Source: Halopseudomonas nanhaiensis (GTDB taxonomy: Bacteria; Pseudomonadota; Gammaproteobacteria; Pseudomonadales; Pseudomonadaceae). Taken from it: a stretch of DNA of 64,000 bases. Within the stretch, counting starts at the first letter, position 1; each line of letters opens with the position of its first letter. Below the pieces are notes generated by a model. That model did not search any database. It was not told the origin of the DNA and saw only the letters and a program-made list of their open reading frames with translations. Below, in pieces: positions 16,145 to 23,871 of the stretch. The position numbers were made by a program, and so were the translations under genes. The DNA lies in the NCBI RefSeq assembly GCF_020025155.1, contig NZ_CP073751.1, positions 310,001 through 374,000 of the forward strand. Reading direction: 5' to 3'.

Positions 16145-16621
16145 ATGTTCGATAGTCAGGTATTTGCCTGGTTGCACCTTCTGGTCGGCTGGCTCCTCAA
16201 GCCGGTGACCTGGGGGCTGTTCGCGCTGCTGGTGGTGGCGGTGGTCGACATAGGTATCGCGATCGGCGAGCGCTTCGGCGGCCTTGCGCGCTGGGCGCTG
16301 ATGCCGGTGGAGGCCGTCGAGCGGTTGGCGCGTCGTCGCCTGGATCGTGCCGACCTGATCGGCCGTGTCGGGCCGATGCTGGGGTTGATGGGCACGTTGA
16401 TTCCTCTTGGGCCGGGGCTGGCTGCGCTGGGGGACGGCAACGTGCAGATTCTCAGTGTGGCTATGCGCGTCGCCTTCGACACCACCGTGCTCGGGCTGCT
16501 GGCCGGTGTTCTCGGGTTCGCCCTGTCGCGCCTGCGTCGTCGCTGGTACGACGATCTGCTCGACGCCATGGAAGCGGCCAGACAGCAGGAGCGGAGCGAT
16601 GAGCCGACGCTGGCGCTCTAG
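16145..16621 (+). CDS. MotA/TolQ/ExbB-family proton channel, 158 aa
   Basis: Three membrane segments are visible: about 12-38, 73-98 and 108-130. GPMLGLMGTLIPLGPGL and AFDTTVLGLLAGVLGFAL are the ExbB/TolQ/MotA channel helices; between the first and second segment is a basic amphipathic stretch. These proteins use proton flow to drive a partner across the periplasm. The start ATG 16145 is five bases after the CobN-like stop. The C terminus overlaps the next gene by 23 bases. It is shorter than ExbB (about 240), as in other CobN-linked homologues I know of. It should form the motor for the CobN-like protein. Confidence 0.85.
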   Translation: MFDSQVFAWLHLLVGWLLKPVTWGLFALLVVAVVDIGIAIGERFGGLARWALMPVEAVERLARRRLDRADLIGRVGPMLGLMGTLIPLGPGLAALGDGNVQILSVAMRVAFDTTVLGLLAGVLGFALSRLRRRWYDDLLDAMEAARQQERSDEPTLAL

Positions 16622-16898
16622 CCGCTTTGCCACCGGCGAGGATGACCCGCTCGGACCGTTGGCGAATCTGGTCGATGTGGTGCTGGTCTTCGCCTGCGGG
16701 CTGATTGCTGCGCTGGTGGCACAAACCGACCTGCTGGCGCGGCTCGAGCATTCCAGTCAGCCCGTTCCCATCGAGCGCGGTCGCGAGTTGCCACAGGTAC
16801 CAGAGAGTCTCAACGGCAACAGCGGCGAAGGGCTGGAGAGTCTCGGCAAGGTCTACCGCGACCCCGACACCGGCAAGCTGATCCTGATCGGCGACTGA
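16599..16898 (+). CDS. DUF2149 protein, ExbD/TolR-like stator partner, 99 aa
   Basis: The layout is that of ExbD/TolR: a short basic cytoplasmic N terminus (MSRRWRSSRF), one membrane helix about 23-43, and a small periplasmic domain ending GKVYRDPDTGKLILIGD. The segment PLANLVDVVLVFACGL carries Asp26 just inside the helix, matching the functional Asp25 of ExbD (PLVDVMLVLL); this match is my own reading. DUF2149 genes are regularly found with CobN-like and ExbB-like genes. Translation is coupled to the channel gene by a 23-base overlap (GGAG before ATG 16599). It is the last gene of the riboswitch operon; about 260 non-coding bases follow, with no clear terminator. Confidence 0.8.
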   Translation: MSRRWRSSRFATGEDDPLGPLANLVDVVLVFACGLIAALVAQTDLLARLEHSSQPVPIERGRELPQVPESLNGNSGEGLESLGKVYRDPDTGKLILIGD

Positions 16899-17161
16899 CC
16901 GGCAAAAGCCCCTGTCGGGATCTTTCCCCCCTCTTTCCCCCTCTCTGTCACCGAGGCCTTGTACCCGGCCAGTTCATGGCGTTTCGGCAACATGCGGTGA
17001 CCTTTTGCCCCGGCAGGCGGGGCACTCGTCGAATCCCCTGATGTCATTTTGCGATGAGCGGAACTTTTGCGTTTGAACCACTGCCAAATCAGGCGTTCAT
17101 TCGAATTGTTTCAATCTGTTTCGTATCAACTTGTTTCCTCCCCACCGGTGCATGGAAGACC

Positions 17162-18202
17162 ATGAAAATTCTTATTCTCGGAAATCTCGGTTATATCGGC
17201 CCCCTTGTCGCCCGCGAACTATCTCAGCGGCACCCGGATGCCATTCTCCACGGCTTCGACAACGCGTACTTCGCCCATTGTCTGACGGGCGCGACCAGCG
17301 TCCCGGAGCGGTTCCTGCATGAGCAGATGTACGGTGACGTACGCAATGTCACGGCGGACATGCTCAGAGGATACGACGCGGTAGTCCAGCTCGCTGCGGT
17401 GTCCAACGATCCGATGGGCAATCGCTTCGCCGGGGTCACGGCGGACATCAACCAGCGCTCTACCGTGGCCATCGCCCGCGCCGCAGCGGCTGCCGGCGTC
17501 AGCAACTTCGTGTTCGCCTCCAGCTGCAGCATCTATGGCGTAGCCGAGGGCGCACCGCGCACGGAGCGGGACCCGACTGCGCCGATGACCGCTTATGCGA
17601 AGTCGAAGATCGGTGCGGAGCAGGAGCTGGAGACCATCGACACCGATATGGTCATCACCTGCCTGCGCTTTGCTACCGCCTGCGGCATGTCAGATCGCCT
17701 GCGTCTCGATCTGGTGCTCAACGATTTTGTCGCCTGTGCGCTCAGCGACGGCCAGATCACCGTGCTCAGCGATGGGTCTCCGTGGCGGCCGCTGATCGAT
17801 GTGGCCGACATGGCCCGTGCGATCGATTGGGCTGTCCAGCGTCCAGCTGACAACGGTGGTCGCTTTCTGCGGGTCAATACCGGCAACGACGAGCGCAACC
17901 ATCAGGTCCGTGACCTGGCCAATGCCGTGGCCCAGGCCATTCCCGGCACCAGCGTCAGCATCAATACCGACGCGCCAGTCGACAGCCGCTCCTACAAGGT
18001 CGATTTCAGTCTGTTTCGCGAGCTGGCTCCCGATCATCAGCCCCAGGTCACTCTGGAGATGTCGATCGAGCAGCTGATTCGCGGTTTGAAGCGCATGAAT
18101 TTCAACGATGCGCAGTTCCGCTCCTCCCCGCTGATGCGTTTGCACGTGTTGCAGGGGCACATCGAGGAAGGGCGTCTTTCGGAGGATCTGACATGGCAGT
18201 AA
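17162..18202 (+). CDS. NAD-dependent sugar epimerase/dehydratase (SDR), 346 aa
   Basis: An extended short-chain dehydrogenase acting on a nucleotide sugar. The Rossmann nucleotide motif is at the N terminus (MKILILGNLGYIG), the conserved ASSCSIYG supplies the active-site Ser region, and YAKSK is the catalytic Tyr-Lys pair. SPWRPLIDVADMARAI is the usual substrate-loop segment. ATG 17162 follows GGAAG; the upstream in-frame ATG at 17054 adds a stretch unlike the family. It heads a four-gene set with rfbF-, SAF-oxidoreductase- and rfbC-like genes. The AT-richer 70 bases before it may hold its promoter. The exact sugar product is not decided by sequence. Confidence 0.85.
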   Translation: MKILILGNLGYIGPLVARELSQRHPDAILHGFDNAYFAHCLTGATSVPERFLHEQMYGDVRNVTADMLRGYDAVVQLAAVSNDPMGNRFAGVTADINQRSTVAIARAAAAAGVSNFVFASSCSIYGVAEGAPRTERDPTAPMTAYAKSKIGAEQELETIDTDMVITCLRFATACGMSDRLRLDLVLNDFVACALSDGQITVLSDGSPWRPLIDVADMARAIDWAVQRPADNGGRFLRVNTGNDERNHQVRDLANAVAQAIPGTSVSINTDAPVDSRSYKVDFSLFRELAPDHQPQVTLEMSIEQLIRGLKRMNFNDAQFRSSPLMRLHVLQGHIEEGRLSEDLTWQ

Positions 18203-18268
18203 CCAGGAACCAGCAGATGGCCAGTCCAATCTAGCCATTGAATTTGCCCAATTTAAGGAGGGGCTGAT

Positions 18269-19045
18269 ATGAAAGTTGCAATTTTTGCGGGCGGCTTCGG
18301 GACACGTTTGAGCGAAGAAACCTCGATCCGACCAAAGCCGATGGTTGAAGTGGGCAACCGCCCGATCATCTGGCACATCATGAAGATGTACGCGCAGCAT
18401 GGTTTCAATGAGTTCGTCGTCCTGGGCGGTTACAAGGTCGACTATATCCGTGATTACTTCCTCAATTTCCGCGGCCAGCGCAGCGATTACACCATCGACC
18501 TGAGTACAGGCGAGGTGCAGTGGCATGACGATCTGCCGGAGAACTGGAAGATCACCGTACTCGATACCGGCGGCGACACCATGACCGGCGGGCGGCTCAG
18601 GCGCGCCCGCAAATTTCTTTCTGACGGCCCCTTTTGTCTGACCTATGGCGACGGCGTGAGCGATGTCGATATCACCGCCCTGGTACGCCAGCACCGCGAA
18701 TCGAAGAAGTGGTGCACCCTGACCGCTGTAACCCAGCCGGGCCGCTACGGCGCCTTGCGGCTCAACGACGATCGCAACGAAGTGGAGGCCTTTCGTGAGA
18801 AGGGCGCGAAGGACGGCGGCCTGATCAATGGCGGGTTCTTTGTCTGCGAGCCGGAAATATTCGAGCTGATCGATGGTGATCAGACGGTCTGGGAGAACGA
18901 GCCCATGGATCGCCTGGTCGAGCGCGGCATGCTAGGCAGCTATCACCATGACGGCTTCTGGCAGAGCATGGATTCTTTGCGTGACAAGGTCGTTCTGGAA
19001 GATATCTGGGCGACCGGTGCGCCCTGGAAAACCTGGAACGACTGA
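18269..19045 (+). CDS. rfbF: Glucose-1-phosphate cytidylyltransferase, 258 aa
   Basis: RfbF makes CDP-glucose from glucose 1-phosphate and CTP, the entry to CDP-dideoxyhexoses and related sugars. The N-terminal nucleotidyltransferase motif FAGGFGTRLSEET, the KPMVEVGNRPI segment, LTYGDGVSDVD and NGGFFVCEPEIF are all characteristic; length is exactly typical. AAGGAGG lies 9 bases before the ATG. It is 66 bases after the epimerase and 12 bases before the oxidoreductase. The usual partners rfbG (CDP-glucose 4,6-dehydratase) and rfbH are not in the window, though the upstream epimerase could take the place of rfbG (inference). Confidence 0.93.
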   Translation: MKVAIFAGGFGTRLSEETSIRPKPMVEVGNRPIIWHIMKMYAQHGFNEFVVLGGYKVDYIRDYFLNFRGQRSDYTIDLSTGEVQWHDDLPENWKITVLDTGGDTMTGGRLRRARKFLSDGPFCLTYGDGVSDVDITALVRQHRESKKWCTLTAVTQPGRYGALRLNDDRNEVEAFREKGAKDGGLINGGFFVCEPEIFELIDGDQTVWENEPMDRLVERGMLGSYHHDGFWQSMDSLRDKVVLEDIWATGAPWKTWND

Positions 19046-19057
19046 GCGGAGAATCCG

Positions 19058-20365
19058 ATGATTATCGTTGATACGGCCCTGGCACGACGCCAGTCCGAAG
19101 GCCGGCCGATTCGCGTCGGCATGGTGGGTGCCGGTTTCCAGGGAAGCGGCATCGCGCTGCAGATCATGACGGCAGTGCAGGGCATGCAGCTGTGCGCGGT
19201 TGCCAACCGCAACATCGCCAGTGCAGTAGGGGTATACGATCAGCTGGGCATCCAGCCGCAGCGCTGCGACACCCGCGCCGAACTGGAGCAGGCGATCGCC
19301 GAAGGACGCTACGCGGTCACCGAGGACGCTGTAGCCCTGGCTGGTGCGGACGGGCTGGACGCCATCATAGAGGTGACCGGCTCGATCGAATATGCCGCAC
19401 ACGCGGTACTGGCGGCGCTGGAGCACGGCAAGCACGTGGTACAGATGAACGCCGAACTCGATGGCACCATCGGCCCGATCCTGAAAACGCGAGCTGACTC
19501 TGCCGGCGTGATCTATACGTTCTCCGATGGCGATCAGCCGGGCGTGCAAATGAACCTGTACCGTTTTGCTGCTGGCATCGGCGTGCGTCCGGTGCTGTGC
19601 GGCAATATCAAGGGCCTGCACGACCCGTACCGCAATCCGACCACGCAGGAGGCCTTTGCCAAGCGTTGGGGTCAGAAGCCGGCGATGGTCGCCTCGTTCG
19701 CCGATGGCACCAAGATTTCCTTCGAGCAGGCGATTGTCGCCAACGGTACCGGTATGCGGGTAGCGCGGCGCGGGATGCTGGGTCCGGATTTCTCCGGCGG
19801 TGACCCGGGCGCACCGCTGGTGCCGGTCGAGGACACGGTTTCAGCCTTTGCCGAGCATATCGACCCGGCAGGGCCGGGGCTGGTGGACTACGTGGTGGGT
19901 GCTCGTCCGGGCCCCGGCGTGTTCGTGCTGGGGACCATCGAGAACGCCCGGCAGAAGCATTACCTTGAGCTCTACAAGCTCGGCAAGGGACCGTATTACT
20001 GCTTCACCACGCCCTATCACCTGTGCCATTTCGAGGTGCCCAACTCGGTCGCGCGGGCAGTGCTGTTCGCCGATCCGGTGCTCACCCCCAAGGGCGGGCC
20101 GCGCGTGGGCGTGATCGCGGTGGCTAAGAAGGATCTGCAGCCGGGTGAGGTCATCGAGGAATTTGGTGGCTACGAGGTGTACGGCGTCGCCGACAACATG
20201 GACGTGGTGCGGCGTGACCGCCTCCTGCCGGTCGGGCTTGCGCTGGGTTGTACGCTCAAACGAGCCGTGCCGAAGGACGCGCCGTTGACCTTTGACGATG
20301 TGTCCTTCCCCGAAGGGCGCCTGGTCGACCGGCTCTACGCAGAGCAGGAACAGTTGTTCGCCTGA
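19058..20365 (+). CDS. NAD(P)-dependent oxidoreductase with C-terminal SAF domain, 435 aa
   Basis: Residues 18-150 form a Rossmann fold (RVGMVGAGFQGSGI), like homoserine dehydrogenase or Gfo/Idh enzymes, with EVTGSIEYAAHAVLAAL following. The middle part (KGLHDPYRNPTTQEAFAKRW) is typical of the sugar-cluster members of this family. The C terminus (about 345-425; GVIAVAKKDLQPGEVIEEF) is a SAF domain, also found in sialic acid synthase and altronate dehydratase. Such proteins recur beside rfbF in O-antigen clusters; their reaction is not settled as far as I know. It lies 12 bases after rfbF, and a hairpin separates it from the rfbC-like gene. Confidence 0.8.
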   Translation: MIIVDTALARRQSEGRPIRVGMVGAGFQGSGIALQIMTAVQGMQLCAVANRNIASAVGVYDQLGIQPQRCDTRAELEQAIAEGRYAVTEDAVALAGADGLDAIIEVTGSIEYAAHAVLAALEHGKHVVQMNAELDGTIGPILKTRADSAGVIYTFSDGDQPGVQMNLYRFAAGIGVRPVLCGNIKGLHDPYRNPTTQEAFAKRWGQKPAMVASFADGTKISFEQAIVANGTGMRVARRGMLGPDFSGGDPGAPLVPVEDTVSAFAEHIDPAGPGLVDYVVGARPGPGVFVLGTIENARQKHYLELYKLGKGPYYCFTTPYHLCHFEVPNSVARAVLFADPVLTPKGGPRVGVIAVAKKDLQPGEVIEEFGGYEVYGVADNMDVVRRDRLLPVGLALGCTLKRAVPKDAPLTFDDVSFPEGRLVDRLYAEQEQLFA

Positions 20366-20374
20366 CCACTGAAT

Positions 20375-20402
20375 GCCGGCTGCGGTCAGTGCCGCGGTCG
20401 GC
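20375..20402 (+). terminator. Hairpin between the SAF oxidoreductase and rfbC-like genes
   Basis: GCCGGCTGCGG (20375-20385) pairs with CCGCGGTCGGC (20392-20402) over 11 positions, two of them G-T wobbles, with a 6-base loop. It starts 10 bases after the stop. AGTATTTCCCC follows, so it may attenuate or terminate part of the transcription into the next gene, or stabilise the upstream mRNA. Confidence 0.45.
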
Positions 20403-20433
20403 AGTATTTCCCCTTGCCCATATGGAGCTGGCA

Positions 20434-20982
20434 ATGAAGTATCACTCAACAGAATTGAAGGACGCCTGGCTGATCGAGCTGGAGCTGCGCGGCGACGACC
20501 GCGGATTTTTCGCTCGCACCATGTGCCGCGAAGAGTTCGCCGACCGGGGTATGGAAACCGAGTACGTGCAACAGAACATGTCTGTTTCGGCCTTCAAGGG
20601 CACGCTGCGCGGCATGCACTACCAGCTGCGCCCGTATGCCGAGGCCAAGCTGATCCGCTGTCTGCGCGGCGCAATCGTCGACGTTATCGTGGACATTCGA
20701 GAGGATTCGCCGACCTACCTGAAGCATCAGATGTTCGAGCTGAACGATCAGAACCGGCATCAACTGTATGTGCCGCCGGGATTCGCACATTCGTTCCAGA
20801 CGCTGACCGATGATGTGGAAGTCAGCTATCTGGTGTCATCGCCCTATGCGCCAGAGCATGAACGCGGGCTGCGCTACAACGATGAGAAGCTGGGTATTTC
20901 CTGGCCGGAGACGGTGACCACCATCTCCGACAAGGACGCCGCGTGGCCGTTAATTGACGAGCATCGTCAGCCGCTCTTCTGA
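20434..20982 (+). CDS. rfbC: dTDP-4-dehydrorhamnose 3,5-epimerase family protein, 182 aa
   Basis: A cupin-fold RmlC/RfbC-type epimerase that acts on a 4-keto nucleotide sugar. FKGTLRGMHYQ includes the catalytic base His62; YVPPGFAHSFQTL is the second conserved block; LVSSPYAPEHERGLRYND ends the core. Length is standard. ATG 20434 with GGAG at -11 is preferred to an ATG 12 bases upstream that lacks one. Given the CDP-sugar gene upstream, the substrate may be CDP-linked instead of dTDP-linked (inference). Its 3' end overlaps the convergent glycosyltransferase by 33 bases. Confidence 0.86.
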   Translation: MKYHSTELKDAWLIELELRGDDRGFFARTMCREEFADRGMETEYVQQNMSVSAFKGTLRGMHYQLRPYAEAKLIRCLRGAIVDVIVDIREDSPTYLKHQMFELNDQNRHQLYVPPGFAHSFQTLTDDVEVSYLVSSPYAPEHERGLRYNDEKLGISWPETVTTISDKDAAWPLIDEHRQPLF

Positions 20983-21981
20983 GCGGCGTTCGGTGGTCTG
21001 CTCGTGTGAATGGTACTGCACGGAGTCGGTCATGGTTGAGAAGTAGCGTACCGAAACGCCGAGCGTCTCGATCGGCGCGTCGGCCGCTTCGCTCATCGGG
21101 CGGAAGCGACCGCTCTCCATCAGCCCGCGAAGTACGATACTCGCCTTGTGCAACTCGCCTCGGCGCAACAGCTTGAACATCACTTTCCACTGATGCAGCT
21201 TCGCCATGATCACCCGGCGTTGTTTGTAGTACTTGCGCGCGACGAACATCTCATTGCGGATGAGATGGCGGTGGTACTCGATGCGGTTGGGGTTGCGCTC
21301 GGCAAGGATATCAATGGAGCCGCTTTCCTGGCGCAGGTGCTGCACCTTGCTGGCTCCGACCAGAAAGCCTGGCGCGTCTTCGGTGACGCGCAGGGTGTAT
21401 TCGCTGTCTTCACCCCAGATGAACATCGACGCCAGCGGCAGGCCATGCTCGCGCAGGGTGGAGCGCGGCACCAGGATCGAGACGAACGTCGCGCGGCGAA
21501 CAGGGACCACGCCATACTGCAGCGTCAGCGGCCAGTTCTGGTACTTGATTCGGTTGAGGCGATCGTCCAGATGCGGCGAGTTGGTCACCTGACCCTTCTC
21601 GGTGAAGGCCGTGGACAGCAGGTAGGACCGATCGATACCTTCGCGGGTCAGGACGGCATCGGCCTCTTCCAGCCGCAGCAGCGCATCGGGCTCCGGGATC
21701 ACGTCATCATCCATCATCCAGACAAAGTCGGCGCCGTTCTTGTAGGCGATGCGAAAACCCGCATTGAAACCGCCCGATGCGCCGATGTTTTCCGACAGTA
21801 CATACACCTTCAACAGCGGGTATTGCTGCTGCAGCAACATCTGTTCCGTGCCGTCGGTACTGGCGTTGTCAATGACGATCACGCCATCACAAGGGCGGGT
21901 CTGAGCGTAAATGGCGTCGAGACTCCGCTTGAGCAAATCCTTTCGATTGTAGGTGAGTACTACGGCGAAGATCTTGTTCAT
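20950..21981 (-). CDS. GT2 family glycosyltransferase (GlfT-like), 343 aa
   Basis: A GT-A fold transferase: AVVLTYNRKDLLKRSL at the N terminus, VIDNASTDGTEQ, NIGASGGFNAG, the metal-binding DDD at 91-93 (VWMMDDDVIPEPDAL), and a second acidic motif WGEDSEYTLR (Glu191-Asp192) expected to hold the catalytic base. The pattern matches rhamnosyl- or galactofuranosyltransferases of O-antigen synthesis. It has no membrane segment and probably acts at the cytoplasmic face. AAGGAATACTGGTC precedes the ATG. It probably adds a sugar made by the convergent cluster. A GTAACA-CCC-TGTTAC palindrome lies 70 bases upstream. Confidence 0.86.
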   Translation of the reverse strand: MNKIFAVVLTYNRKDLLKRSLDAIYAQTRPCDGVIVIDNASTDGTEQMLLQQQYPLLKVYVLSENIGASGGFNAGFRIAYKNGADFVWMMDDDVIPEPDALLRLEEADAVLTREGIDRSYLLSTAFTEKGQVTNSPHLDDRLNRIKYQNWPLTLQYGVVPVRRATFVSILVPRSTLREHGLPLASMFIWGEDSEYTLRVTEDAPGFLVGASKVQHLRQESGSIDILAERNPNRIEYHRHLIRNEMFVARKYYKQRRVIMAKLHQWKVMFKLLRRGELHKASIVLRGLMESGRFRPMSEAADAPIETLGVSVRYFSTMTDSVQYHSHEQTTERRSEERLTMLVN

Positions 21982-22049
21982 GACCAGTATTCCTTAGGTG
22001 GTTGAGGCAATCCCTTAAAGCGAAACCGTATTTCCTGTCGTACAAACGA

Positions 22050-22064
22050 GTAACACCCTGTTAC
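22050..22064. promoter_or_regulatory. Perfect palindrome upstream of the GT2 gene, possible operator
   Basis: GTAACA (22050-22055), CCC, TGTTAC (22059-22064): perfect 6-base arms around a 3-base centre, in an AT-richer stretch 69 bases before the glycosyltransferase start. The size suits a dimeric repressor site, but a small RNA hairpin is an alternative. No matching copy was noticed elsewhere in the window. Confidence 0.3.
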
Positions 22065-22140
22065 ATCTAGGATAGCCATACGCCAGCGCGGTTCCATGCG
22101 GCGTTCGAAATTTTCGACAAGCGGCAGCGACATTCGCCAT

Positions 22141-22173
22141 GCCCTAGCACCGCCGTCTCTGCGCAGCTAGGGC
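22141..22173 (-). terminator. Inverted repeat downstream of the antiporter operon
   Basis: GCCCTAG (22141-22147) and CTAGGGC (22167-22173) are perfect 7-base arms around a 19-base loop, 58 bases past the stop of the last antiporter gene. The long loop makes it a weak terminator candidate. Confidence 0.3.
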
Positions 22174-22219
22174 CGCCGACAGGCGTCCTGATGTTCTCGA
22201 TACCTCAGACTCCCGTCGG

Positions 22220-22241
22220 TCGGCAGCGTTTCAACTGCCGA
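22220..22241 (-). terminator. Hairpin across the stop codon of the last antiporter gene
   Basis: TCGGCAG (22220-22226) and CTGCCGA (22235-22241) form a 7-bp stem with an 8-base loop that contains the stop codon of the 546-residue subunit. It could end or protect the long operon mRNA. No T-run follows on the minus strand. Confidence 0.35.
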
Positions 22242-23871
22242 ATGTCCATCCGACCAGTAGCAGGGCCAGAATCAGCCAGCTGCTCCAGATCACAGGCTCA
22301 CCGGAGAGCTGGCGGTTCAGGCGTCGTTCGATAAAGCGTAGATCGGGTTTCCATCGGCGTCGGGGGACTCCGGGCGGGCGATGCATCACCCGCTTCAGGC
22401 GCAGCGACATGGCTCTTGATGGCTCCGGCAACCGTATCGCGAATCGACCGCCCGCTCCCAGCCTGGTAGCGCCGGCCAGCAGCAGGCAGGCCAGCCCGAT
22501 AGGCCACAGCATGCTCCAGCCGTACGCCCAGCCCAGACTGTAAAGCAGGGCTTCGCGCAACTCCGGCCAGGCCCATGGCAACAGGACCGGAGCCAGACAG
22601 AGCGGCGCCCAGAACAGCGCCTGTACCGGATGGATCGTGCCGTGGTCCGGTTGTTCTCGCAGCATCAGCCAGATTGCCCGCGCCGCAAGCAGCGCGGTCC
22701 CAACCGACCCGAGCGTCAGCACCACGGTCCAGCCGGCCCAGATGCTGTCGGCCAACAGGCTCTTGAGCTGGGTCTTGACCGCGCCGCCACTTGTCAGGGG
22801 CGCGCCGGCCAGTGACAGTGCGGCGATCAGCACCAGCGCGACGTATAGCGGGCCCAGCCGGCGCTGGTGCGCCAGGCCCGCCCCCATGAACAGGGCACCC
22901 TTGGTCACCCCGTGATGTACCGCATACAGCGCGAGCAGGCTGACCGCTGCGGTCTGGCTGCCGGGAGCGTTCCACGCCACGGCGATGATGATCAGCAGGT
23001 AGCCCATCTGGCTGATCGATGAATAGGCCAGCACGCTCTTCGCGCTGCGCTGTAAAAGCCCGAACACCACGCCATAAAACGCGGTGATCAGGCCGAGCCC
23101 GAACAGCACCAGCGAAGCCTGGTCGGAGGTGACTGGCTGATCCAGCGGCAGAAATCGCCAGATGCCGAGTATTCCGGCCTTGAGCATGGCGCCTGACAGC
23201 ACGGCACTGGCTGCAGGTGGTGCCGCCGGATGGGCCATCGGCAACCAGACGTGCAGTGGCCAGAAACCGGCCTTTATGCCAAATCCGATGACCAGCAGGG
23301 CGGTGCCCAGATGGGAGATCGGCGCGTCCTGCAGATCGGCCAGCAGCAGGCTGCCGCCGGCGGCATCGATACGCATAAGCATGCCGGCGAAAACCAGCAT
23401 CTCGCCCAGAACAGCCAGTTGCAGGTACAGGCGCCCGGCTTGCCGGGGCCCCGGCCCGGCCAGATGAGCCACCAGAGCGTAGGCAGCCAGGCTCATCATG
23501 GAGAAGCCGACATAGAACCCGGCAGCGTCCAGTGAAACGATAAGCAACAGATTACCTGACAGGGCGACCGACCAGAGCGACCAGAATCGACGCACATGCT
23601 CGCGCAATACCGGATCGTAATAGGCAAAGCCGCTGGCGCAACCCCACAGCGCTGCGGTGAACCCCAGCCAGGCGCGTCCCAGCGGGTCCTCCAGACCCCA
23701 TTGGGCCCCGGGCCAGAGAATCGAGATCACCAGCGGCTCGGGGTTCAGCCAGACACACAGCAGCGCCGGCAGTACGCTGAGCCAGGCCCAGGCGGCGCTG
23801 CGCGCCCAGCGCATCTCGAGCGCACCGGCCAGCAGCGGTGCGGTGACTGCCAGGAGCCAGAGCCAACTCAC
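22231..23871 (-). CDS. NuoL/M/N-type antiporter subunit, third large subunit, 546 aa
   Basis: A polytopic membrane protein of the complex I/Mrp antiporter family. The TM7-TM8 region GFGIKAGFWPLHVWLP and MLKAGILGI keeps both conserved Lys residues. At TM5 the conserved Glu-containing motif (FYEMLTLATFP in its neighbour) reads GFSMMSLAAYA, so the ion-channel Glu is replaced by Ser. The start is GTG 23871, overlapping the previous stop by four bases (GTGA); the frame is open further upstream but the sequence there is Arg/Pro-rich, not membrane-like. It is the last gene of an eight-gene operon. Confidence 0.82.
   Translation of the reverse strand: MSWLWLLAVTAPLLAGALEMRWARSAAWAWLSVLPALLCVWLNPEPLVISILWPGAQWGLEDPLGRAWLGFTAALWGCASGFAYYDPVLREHVRRFWSLWSVALSGNLLLIVSLDAAGFYVGFSMMSLAAYALVAHLAGPGPRQAGRLYLQLAVLGEMLVFAGMLMRIDAAGGSLLLADLQDAPISHLGTALLVIGFGIKAGFWPLHVWLPMAHPAAPPAASAVLSGAMLKAGILGIWRFLPLDQPVTSDQASLVLFGLGLITAFYGVVFGLLQRSAKSVLAYSSISQMGYLLIIIAVAWNAPGSQTAAVSLLALYAVHHGVTKGALFMGAGLAHQRRLGPLYVALVLIAALSLAGAPLTSGGAVKTQLKSLLADSIWAGWTVVLTLGSVGTALLAARAIWLMLREQPDHGTIHPVQALFWAPLCLAPVLLPWAWPELREALLYSLGWAYGWSMLWPIGLACLLLAGATRLGAGGRFAIRLPEPSRAMSLRLKRVMHRPPGVPRRRWKPDLRFIERRLNRQLSGEPVIWSSWLILALLLVGWTFGS

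Noticed and set aside
17108-17137. Three GTTTC repeats spaced 10 and 15 bases, considered as a small direct-repeat array
   Set aside because: Only five bases, irregular spacing, no spacers of equal length: not a CRISPR, and too short to call an operator.
16899-17161. Search for a terminator or small gene between DUF2149 and the sugar epimerase
   Set aside because: Only a 5-bp CCGGC/GTCGG stem and pyrimidine tracts are present; no frame with a ribosome-binding site was seen.
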